A DNA stretch of 11,968 bases, taken from the NCBI GenBank assembly GCA_030647845.1, contig JAUSIO010000018.1, positions 1 through 11,968 of the forward strand. Reading direction: 5' to 3'. This DNA comes from a bacterium. GTDB lineage: Bacteria > Patescibacteriota > Minisyncoccia > Phycocordibacterales > SBAW01. Each line of letters starts with the position of its first letter. Positions within the stretch are counted from its first letter, which is position 1. The translations under genes and the position numbers were made by a program. The notes under the pieces are model-generated. The model did not search any database. It was given only the letters and a program-made list of their open reading frames with translations, and was not told the DNA's origin. Below are positions 6,009-10,604 of this stretch, piece by piece.

Positions 6009-6732
6009 CGTGCTCGGGAAGGTGCAGTTGGCGTCGGACGGTTTTTAATGTTTTCACCGGATCACGAGCCCCGGTCACGCTACTACCGAGGACCAAAAAA
6101 TCCGAAGGGTTACGAACTAATTTCCTAGGTGTCGATATCCGCTTCTGGCCGTTCGCTGGGTCGCCTGGTTTGCGCAGGCCCACCACCAAGCTACGGAAGC
6201 CACTCGCGAAAATAGCTTCTCTATGTAAGGCAGGGAATTCGACGCCGGAGCAGATAAGCCCGTCTAGCCCACACTCTTTGAGTTTGACGGCAAGCGCAAA
6301 TGCCGCCTCTTCCGTATTCTTGTTATACGTGAGATGGCAATCGTCTTCGCTCATGTCGCTTAAGACCGTCGTACCCATGCACAGTACACCATGGTCTCGA
6401 CAGAGTTTTGCCACCTCGCGCAGACCTTCGGCAGCATTCTCGCCCGAGACCGAAATCATACCAATCTGCGGGCCGCGGGCGATCACGTTTTGCACTGCTA
6501 TCAACACTGTGCGCCCGATGCCACGGAACTTTTCGTCCCAGAAGATTTCTTTCACCCGCAACCACGGGTGGCTCACGACGGACTGCAGTAGCGACTGATG
6601 ACCGTATGCGTGATTGCTGACATGGGTTGCCAGCTCAAGCCCGATTTTGAACATCTCGGTATGGTGATAGAGTTTTTGAACCACACCGGCGTGTTCCGGC
6701 TTGTCGATGGCAACAATAGTTTTTGTGGGCAT
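5998..6732 (-). CDS. pyrF: orotidine 5'-phosphate decarboxylase family protein with altered active-site motif
   Basis: The family decarboxylates OMP to UMP. The 244-residue product has the expected barrel landmarks: VAIDKP (7-12), FKIGLEL (28-34), a WDEKFRGIGRTV block (65-76), MGTTVLSDM, DGLICSGVE, and late VGLRKPGD, GQKRISTP and ARDP segments. Two key positions differ from the family. The catalytic DxKxxD reads D66-E-K68-F-R-G71, so the second aspartate is glycine, and the phosphate-binding GR near the C-terminus reads GS. The start at 6732 has a very strong GGAGGAGG sequence 5 nt upstream. It lies 64 bp downstream of tRNA-Leu and may share its transcript. Possibilities are a diverged but active enzyme, a relative with another substrate, or loss of function. 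The adjacent pyrE supports a pyrimidine role. Confidence 0.8.
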   Translation of the reverse strand: MPTKTIVAIDKPEHAGVVQKLYHHTEMFKIGLELATHVSNHAYGHQSLLQSVVSHPWLRVKEIFWDEKFRGIGRTVLIAVQNVIARGPQIGMISVSGENAAEGLREVAKLCRDHGVLCMGTTVLSDMSEDDCHLTYNKNTEEAAFALAVKLKECGLDGLICSGVEFPALHREAIFASGFRSLVVGLRKPGDPANGQKRISTPRKLVRNPSDFLVLGSSVTGARDPVKTLKTVRRQLHLPEHASH

Positions 6733-6796
6733 TCCTGCCTCCTCCAGCTAGAACCAAATCCGCCGTAACTCTAACACGAACAAAAATCAAAACAAG

Positions 6797-6880
6797 TGCC
6801 GCGGGAGAGAATCGAACTCTCATGATGTTGCCATCGCAGGATTTTGAGTCCTGTGCGTCTACCAATTCCGCCACCGCGGC
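6797..6880 (-). tRNA. tRNA-Leu (anticodon CAA), intact copy
   Basis: An 84-nt class II tRNA. The acceptor is GCCGCGG with CCGCGGC and discriminator A73, as expected for leucine. The anticodon arm is CAGGA-CTCAAAA-TCCTG, giving CAA; a long variable arm has a GATG/CATC stem; the T arm is GAGAG-TTCGATT-CTCTC. The 3' CCA is not encoded. Its first base is also the last base of the TAG stop of the upstream GIY-YIG gene. A38 follows A36-A37, the MiaA context. Its first 40 nt are duplicated upstream at 7112-7171. Confidence 0.96.
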
Positions 6881-7113
6881 TAAAGATTTTTCAAGAATTC
6901 TTTACCAATTCCTGACTTTAGGTATTTTTCACGTTTTCGTGCACTTTGTCTATCTCCCGCTGTTTCTGAGTATATCAGCTTGAACGGGGCGTAGGGTTTA
7001 GTCGTTTTTGCTCTGCCTGCATTATGTTCCGCAATACGTCTGTCAATATCGTTGGTCATTCCAACGTAAATGTATTTTTGAATATTACTTTTTAATGCAT
7101 ATACCCAATACAT
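6880..7113 (-). CDS. small GIY-YIG nuclease domain protein
   Basis: The 77-residue product is a single GIY-YIG domain of the YhbQ-like type. WVY (3-5) and YVG (16-18) stand for the GIY and YIG strands, followed by Arg25/Arg26, EHN (29-31), a KLIYSE strand (45-50) and REKYLKSG (61-68) with the expected catalytic Glu62. Family members cut DNA, and related domains occur in homing endonucleases; this protein has no separate DNA-binding domain. The ATG lies directly after the anticodon loop of a partial tRNA-Leu, 6 nt from an AGGA supplied by the anticodon stem. The TAG stop shares its G with the first base of the complete tRNA-Leu. The tight fit to both tRNA copies suggests the gene depends on this site. 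Activity and target are inference. Confidence 0.88.
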   Translation of the reverse strand: MYWVYALKSNIQKYIYVGMTNDIDRRIAEHNAGRAKTTKPYAPFKLIYSETAGDRQSARKREKYLKSGIGKEFLKNL

Positions 7114-7119
7114 TTTGAG

Positions 7120-7123
7120 TCCT
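7120..7123 (-). promoter_or_regulatory. ribosome binding site made from the tRNA anticodon stem
   Basis: On the minus strand AGGA, part of the anticodon stem CAGGA of the partial tRNA, lies 6 nt before the GIY-YIG ATG. The loop CTCAAAA provides the spacer and the A of the start codon. Confidence 0.65.
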
Positions 7124-7128
7124 GTGCG

Positions 7129-7148
7129 CCTGCCTGCCGGCAGGCAGG
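7129..7148. repeat. 20-bp perfect palindrome inserted in the partial tRNA-Leu
   Basis: CCTGCCTGCCGGCAGGCAGG is fully self-complementary. Comparison with the intact copy at 6841-6880 shows it is inserted cleanly between G7128 and T7149, with no lost or duplicated base. I recall similar CCTGCC/GGCAGG palindromes as dispersed repeats in CPR genomes. Confidence 0.92.
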
Positions 7149-7177
7149 TCTACCAATTCCGCCACCGCGGCATGCCG

Positions 7178-7186
7178 TGTTAGAAT
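7178..7186 (+). promoter_or_regulatory. extended -10 promoter of parB
   Basis: TGTTAGAAT matches the extended -10 form TGnTAnnnT and ends 7 nt before the parB ATG at 7194. Transcription would start at or next to the start codon, giving a leaderless mRNA. It overlaps the divergent -10 at 7182-7187. Confidence 0.5.
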
Positions 7187-7210
7187 ATCGTGTATGTCAG
7201 AGTTTTACAA
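7182..7210 (-). promoter_or_regulatory. promoter of the tRNA-Leu/GIY-YIG unit
   Basis: On the minus strand, TTGTAA (7205-7210) and TATTCT (7182-7187) have exactly 17 bp between them. The start point would fall a few bases before the partial tRNA at 7171. Its -35 lies inside the parB coding region. Confidence 0.6.
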
Positions 7211-8258
7211 TAATGCGATTTTTTGGGTTGCAGTCGACAAGATAAAACCAAACCCCTTCCAGCCGCGCAAAGAGTTCGAGCAGAGCAAGCTCGACGACTT
7301 GGCGCGCTCTATCCGCCAGTACGGCGTGATACAGCCGCTCACGGTAACCCGCCGCGAATTTGAAAAACCGGACGGCGGCATCGCGACCGAATATGAGCTG
7401 GTTGCGGGCGAGCGCCGCCTGCGCGCCGCTAAAATCGCGGGCCTGGCGCAAGTACCGGTGATTATCCGCGCCGATTTCGAAGATGACAAAACCAAGCTCG
7501 AAATTGCGATTATCGAGAACTTGCAGCGCGAAGACCTCAACCCAATAGACCGCGCCGTGGCATTTGCGAAGTTAGTCAATGAGTTTGGTTTTAAGCATGG
7601 AGAGGTGGCGCAGAAGGTGGGCAAGAGCCGCGAGTATGTCTCCAACACTATCCGCTTGTTGCAGATGCCACAAGAGATGCAGGAAGCGCTCTCGGCTGGC
7701 AAAATCGCCGAGGGGCACACACGGCCGTTGTTGATGTTGATTGATAGGCCGCAAGAACAAGAAGTGTTGTTTCGCGAGATTATGCAAAAGCGCTTGACCG
7801 TGCGCGACGCCGAGTCGATAGCGCGACGCATCGCCTTTGACAAAGTGCGCAAAAAAGAATATATGTACACGCCGGAGATTTTGGCGATGGAGCGCGAGTT
7901 GACCGAGGCCCTGGGTACGCGCGTGGCGATAGAATCGCGAGAGAACGGTGGCAAACTCTCTATAGACTTTTTTTCCGAAGACGACCTTCTTGCGTTATTT
8001 ACTGCGCTCCAAGCGCGGATAAACAATTCGAAAAATATTCAATCTCCACAGGAAATTCCATCGGAAAATACTGCGCCGGAATCTCTTTCTCAAAAGTCCT
8101 CGGGCCGCCTCAGCGGCGAGGACGCCGCTGTAGGCTTCCAGACTTTTGCTCAAGAAATTCCGGCTTCGTCTCCTCCTGAAGAAAATCTCGACGACCGTAG
8201 CAGACAAGAAAAAACCCTCGACGAAAATACCTTCGACCCAAGCAGTTTTTCGCTCTAA
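7194..8258 (+). CDS. parB: ParB chromosome-partitioning protein
   Basis: ParB proteins bind parS sites near the origin and, with CTP, spread as clamps to load condensin and work with ParA. The 354-residue product has NPFQPRK (20-26), YGVIQPLTV, the CTP-binding AGERRLRAAK (71-80) with the GERR motif, ENLQREDLNPIDRA (108-121), an HTH around 134-156 (GEVAQKVGKSREYVSNTIRLL), EGHTRPLL, and a C-terminal dimerisation region (about 222-275). Residues beyond 280 form a Ser/Pro/Glu-rich tail of about 75 residues, longer than usual, partly encoded by a hairpin repeat (8097-8130). No parA is in the window. The ATG at 7194 has no Shine-Dalgarno sequence and follows an extended -10 box. Its stop codon interlocks with that of the convergent RelA/SpoT gene. 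Confidence 0.94.
   Translation: MSEFYNNAIFWVAVDKIKPNPFQPRKEFEQSKLDDLARSIRQYGVIQPLTVTRREFEKPDGGIATEYELVAGERRLRAAKIAGLAQVPVIIRADFEDDKTKLEIAIIENLQREDLNPIDRAVAFAKLVNEFGFKHGEVAQKVGKSREYVSNTIRLLQMPQEMQEALSAGKIAEGHTRPLLMLIDRPQEQEVLFREIMQKRLTVRDAESIARRIAFDKVRKKEYMYTPEILAMERELTEALGTRVAIESRENGGKLSIDFFSEDDLLALFTALQARINNSKNIQSPQEIPSENTAPESLSQKSSGRLSGEDAAVGFQTFAQEIPASSPPEENLDDRSRQEKTLDENTFDPSSFSL
8097..8130. repeat. overlapping hairpin repeat in the parB C-terminal tail
   Basis: TCCTCG (8097-8102) pairs with CGAGGA (8117-8122), enclosing CCGC-CTCA-GCGG. CAGCGGCG-AGGA-CGCCGCTG (8111-8130) is a second, overlapping 20-bp hairpin with 8-bp stems. It encodes SGRLSGEDAAVG in the disordered ParB tail. It may be a dispersed repeat read through in frame. 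Confidence 0.5.
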
Positions 8259-9820
8259 CCCCGCTTCTCCCGCTCCAGAGCGTTGCGGATGTGGCGGCGG
8301 GCGAGGGTGGTTTTGGCAACCGCCAACCACTTTTGGTTTGGTTTTGCGCTTTTTTTGTTTTGTATTTCGACAATATCACCGTTGTGCAAAATTGTGTCCA
8401 GTGGGACCAACTTGCCGTTGACCTTAACACCCGCAACATGGTCGCCGATGTCGGAATGTATCGCGTAGGCAAAGTCAATTGGCGTGCAGTGTATCGGCAG
8501 GTCGACCACGTCGCCCTTTGGGGTAAACACAAACACACGGTGGGTAAAGATGTCGGTGTGCAGTGTAGTCTCGAAGTCCGGGTTGTCGGTCTCGTCTTCT
8601 AACTCGGCGAGCCAATCGGGTGTCTCGGGTGCACCGTAGCGCGAGCGCTCGCGACGTTCTATATCGGCAAATTTTGGTGTCTCTTTATGTTTGCCACGGC
8701 GGAAGCTCGGTATCAAACTAAGCACCCAATCAAAACTCGACCCGCCGCGCCCACGCCGTGGCACGGCTTGCCCCGCTTGCGAGAGCGAGTCGAGCTCTTT
8801 GTACATCACGTGCGCCGCGATGCCGTACTGTGCCTCTTGGTGCATCGCTTGCGTGCGGATTTGTATCTCGACAATACCACCGTCGCCGGAAAAGACGGTG
8901 GTATGTAGCCCTTGATAGCCGTTTGGTTTGGGGAAGGCGATGTAATCTTTGATTTTATTTGGCAGAGGCTGCCACAGGTTGTGCGCGATGCCAAGCGCAC
9001 GGTAACAGTCGGGCACATCTTCTACCACCACGCGCAACGCGGCGATGTCGTGGACGTGCGCAATTTCGCCGCCCTTGCGTTTGAGTTTTTGCCACAAACT
9101 CCACAGACCTTTGACTCGGTAGTCAATATAAAAGTGTGTAATGGCATTTTTGTTAAGCTCGGCCGAGAGTGCGGTCGACATCAACTCCAAGCGGTCGTGC
9201 GTTTCTTTTGCCTGCTCGGTCAACAATTTCTGTGCCTCCTCAAACTCGGCGGGGTAGGCATACTCAAACGCCAGGTCCTCCAACTCGCGGCGCACCAGAC
9301 CCATCCCCAAGCGGTGGGCGATTGCCGCGTAAATCTCTAATGTTTCCAAGGCAATGCGTTCGCGCTTTTCGGCCGGCACGTACTTGAGAGTGCGCATATT
9401 GTGCAGACGGTCCATCAGTTTGATAATCAAGACGCGGGCGTCTTTACCAGTTGCCACCAAGAGCTTGCGCAAACTCTCGCGGTGGCGCTCGGTGCCGTGA
9501 TATTTAAACTGACCGAGTTTGGTAACTCCTTCGACCAAAAAACGGACTTCTTTATCAAACTCATTCTCAATGACTTCGGGTTTGACGCCCATATCTTCTA
9601 CTGAGTCGTGCAGGAGCCCCGCCGCGATTGTCTTTGAGCGCATGCCTAAACCGGCGAGACCTTTTGCAGTCTCGACCAGGTGGCTCAAATACGGCTCACC
9701 CGAAAAACGCTTATGGTCTTTGTGCGCCTCGGCGGCAAACGCATACGCTTTTTTTATCAGCTCCACGCCTTGCGGCGAGGGCTTGTCCATCAAATCAATA
9801 ATCTCCTGCGCTCCCGACAT
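8255..9820 (-). CDS. RelA/SpoT-family (p)ppGpp synthetase/hydrolase
   Basis: The protein controls the stringent-response alarmone (p)ppGpp. The 521-residue product has an N-terminal HD hydrolase domain (SHLVETA at 46-52, LLHDSVED at 69-76, LMDRLHNMRTL at 135-145), a synthetase domain (about 225-335: HDIAALRVVVED, DYIAFPKPNGYQGLHTTV, VEIQIRT), and a TGS domain (about 427-487, VFVFTPKGDVVDLPI). Both catalytic motif sets look intact. It lacks the C-terminal helical, zinc-finger and ACT regions of long RelA/SpoT proteins of about 700 or more residues, so regulation through the ribosome may be reduced. Between the synthetase and TGS domains a Gly/Arg-rich segment (343-360) looks repeat-derived. 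The ATG at 9820 follows a TATACT box by 6 nt with no Shine-Dalgarno sequence. The TAG stop overlaps the parB TAA. Confidence 0.93.
   Translation of the reverse strand: MSGAQEIIDLMDKPSPQGVELIKKAYAFAAEAHKDHKRFSGEPYLSHLVETAKGLAGLGMRSKTIAAGLLHDSVEDMGVKPEVIENEFDKEVRFLVEGVTKLGQFKYHGTERHRESLRKLLVATGKDARVLIIKLMDRLHNMRTLKYVPAEKRERIALETLEIYAAIAHRLGMGLVRRELEDLAFEYAYPAEFEEAQKLLTEQAKETHDRLELMSTALSAELNKNAITHFYIDYRVKGLWSLWQKLKRKGGEIAHVHDIAALRVVVEDVPDCYRALGIAHNLWQPLPNKIKDYIAFPKPNGYQGLHTTVFSGDGGIVEIQIRTQAMHQEAQYGIAAHVMYKELDSLSQAGQAVPRRGRGGSSFDWVLSLIPSFRRGKHKETPKFADIERRERSRYGAPETPDWLAELEDETDNPDFETTLHTDIFTHRVFVFTPKGDVVDLPIHCTPIDFAYAIHSDIGDHVAGVKVNGKLVPLDTILHNGDIVEIQNKKSAKPNQKWLAVAKTTLARRHIRNALEREKRG
8755..8767. 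repeat. short palindrome in the RelA/SpoT linker
   Basis: GCCGTG-G-CACGGC is a perfect 6-bp inverted repeat. It encodes part of the QAGQAVPRRGRGG linker, which does not resemble family sequence. It may mark the edge of another dispersed repeat. The evidence is weak. Confidence 0.3.
8874..8904. repeat. 11-bp inverted repeat within the synthetase domain
   Basis: ATACCACCGTC (8874-8884) and GACGGTGGTAT (8894-8904) are perfect reverse complements with a 9-nt loop. They encode the conserved HTTVFSGDGGIVE region, so this is probably not an inserted repeat. Confidence 0.5.
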
Positions 9821-9826
9821 ATAGCC

Positions 9827-9832
9827 AGTATA
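9827..9832 (-). promoter_or_regulatory. -10 box of the RelA/SpoT gene, leaderless
   Basis: On the minus strand TATACT is followed by exactly 6 nt and then ATG 9820, so the predicted start point is the A of the start codon. No -35 match is visible; the double-hairpin element at 9849-9928 occupies that region. Confidence 0.5.
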
Positions 9833-9848
9833 CTCTTTATTTAATAAA

Positions 9849-9928
9849 CCCCGACGTTTCAGCTCCGACGATTCTATCGGAGAGCCGACTGTAGCGTCGG
9901 CTTCGGGGTCCCGACCAAAGCGTCGGGA
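9849..9928. repeat. two nested 40-bp double-hairpin elements
   Basis: The outer element is CCCCGACGTTTCAG (9849-9862) plus TCGGGG (9903-9908), rejoining to a 20-bp hairpin, followed by TCCCGAC-CAAAGC-GTCGGGA (9909-9928). It equals the reverse complement of 2314-2353 at 38 of 40 positions, and the two differences form one compensated base pair. The inner 40 bp (9863-9902) are two further 20-bp hairpins: CTCCGA-N8-TCGGAG and AGCCGAC-TGTAGC-GTCGGCT. The inner element interrupts the first stem of the outer one. Confidence 0.85.
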
Positions 9929-9954
9929 AAAAGAAAACCGCCTCCCAACGGTTT
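9928..9954 (-). terminator. intrinsic terminator of the small secreted protein gene
   Basis: On the minus strand, AAACCG-TTGGGAGG-CGGTTT is followed by TTCTTTTT. It lies 33 bp downstream of the stop at 9988 and directly abuts the nested repeat. Confidence 0.75.
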
Positions 9955-9987
9955 CCTTAAAAAAGGTTGCGTTGGTGGCGGCTTGGT

Positions 9988-10410
9988 TCAGTTTTTGAGG
10001 AATTTACTGAGCTTCTCCTCCTCGGCGGTCGGCTTTTTGGTTTCTGCCCTCTTCTCCGTCTCCTTGACGAAGTTGAGGAGTTGCCGTCCGTCCTGGTCGG
10101 ACAGCTTGAGGCGTTCGAGCATCGCCATGAAGGCCTTGGCGTTTTCGTACGCCATACGCACACTGGTTGGGGAATCGTATTTCCCCGGCATCTCGCCGCC
10201 CTTCATGTAGTAGCCGGTGCCATCATTGTTGCAAAACTCGCCAATAGCGACGAGTGCCTGGTTGGTGAGCGGCTTGCCGTCCGAGTCGACCTTGAAGTCG
10301 AGCTCGGTCAGCGTCCCCTGACCGGTTCTGCATTCCAGCGCGAATGCTGGCACGGCGGCGATTGTGACGCCGAAGAAGAAAGCGGCGGCGGCGATCAGAA
10401 TCTTTTTCAT
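9988..10410 (-). CDS. small secreted protein of unknown function
   Basis: A 140-residue protein with a classic Sec signal peptide: MKK, a hydrophobic core through residue 20, and cleavage probably after AFA at 24. The mature part has two cysteines (27 and 60, possible disulfide), a TGYYMKGGEMPG segment, and a charged helical C-terminal half rich in Glu and Lys. I do not recognise the family. It has the most conventional expression signals of the window: TTGACA with a 17-bp spacer, a GGAGGAA Shine-Dalgarno sequence 7 nt before the ATG, a TGA stop, and its own terminator. These differ from the leaderless style of its neighbours, so recent acquisition is possible but not shown. Confidence 0.85.
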   Translation of the reverse strand: MKKILIAAAAFFFGVTIAAVPAFALECRTGQGTLTELDFKVDSDGKPLTNQALVAIGEFCNNDGTGYYMKGGEMPGKYDSPTSVRMAYENAKAFMAMLERLKLSDQDGRQLLNFVKETEKRAETKKPTAEEEKLSKFLKN

Positions 10411-10481
10411 CGGTTTTTCCTCCGATAGGTTCTGCCACTGGGTGGAGCCTGTGGCGAGGCGGTCAACGATCGACTGGGAAC

Positions 10482-10510
10482 AGTCTATACTACTTCTACA
10501 GTTTTGTCAA
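10482..10510 (-). promoter_or_regulatory. sigma70 promoter of the small secreted protein gene
   Basis: On the minus strand the -35 is a perfect TTGACA (10505-10510). At 17 bp spacing the -10 is TAGACT (10482-10487); TATAGA at 15 bp is an alternative. A perfect 10-bp palindrome CAAGCGCTTG (10508-10517) overlaps the -35 and could be an operator. The leader is about 65 nt. Confidence 0.65.
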
Positions 10511-10557
10511 GCGCTTGGGCAAGTAAGCCAAAAAACCCCTTATTTTGCAGTCTTTTT

Positions 10558-10604
10558 TCCCGACGCTACGGTCGGGATCCCGACCCGCTTGCGCGGCGTC
10601 GGGA
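10558..10604. repeat. double-hairpin element forming the 3' end of topA
   Basis: TCCCGAC-GCTACG-GTCGGGA (10558-10577) is a 20-bp hairpin. TCCCGAC (10578-10584) and GTCGGGA (10598-10604) form a second stem whose 13-nt interior contains CCGC-TTGC-GCGG. It belongs to the same family as 2314-2353 and 9849-9928. It encodes the last 12 residues of TopA and its TAG stop. Confidence 0.85.

Larger units (their letters stand above)
6841..7171 (-). mobile_element. candidate tRNA-Leu-targeted GIY-YIG cassette bounded by 40-bp direct repeats
   Basis: The first 40 nt of the intact tRNA-Leu (6841-6880) recur at 7112-7171, interrupted there by a 20-bp palindrome. Between the copies is 231 bp, almost all of it the GIY-YIG reading frame. 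Read in the transcribed direction the order is promoter, tRNA 5' half, nuclease gene, complete tRNA. I infer insertion at the anticodon loop with a duplicated 5' half that keeps the tRNA functional. No integrase is present. A simple tandem duplication followed by loss of the first copy's 3' half is the alternative. Confidence 0.6.
7112..7171 (-). pseudogene. partial tRNA-Leu (5' half) interrupted by a palindrome
   Basis: This copy matches nt 1-39 of the intact tRNA-Leu exactly except for a 20-bp insertion at 7129-7148 in the stretch joining the D arm to the anticodon arm. It stops just after the anticodon loop, where the GIY-YIG gene begins. It cannot form a tRNA. It retains a good upstream promoter, which suggests that this was the original tRNA position. 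Confidence 0.9.

Noticed and set aside
6635..6874. Open frame of 79 codons beginning MAELVDAQDSKSC
   Set aside because: It is the translation of tRNA-Leu running into the pyrF leader, a common misannotation.
6880..7171. Group I intron in tRNA-Leu
   Set aside because: The full tRNA copy is intact, the broken copy lacks a 3' half, and the 231 bp between are filled by the nuclease gene, leaving no room for an intron core.
9849..9928. CRISPR-like array or rho-independent terminator
   Set aside because: The units are hairpins with different loops and no spacers, and they fold as nested double hairpins without a T-tract of their own.
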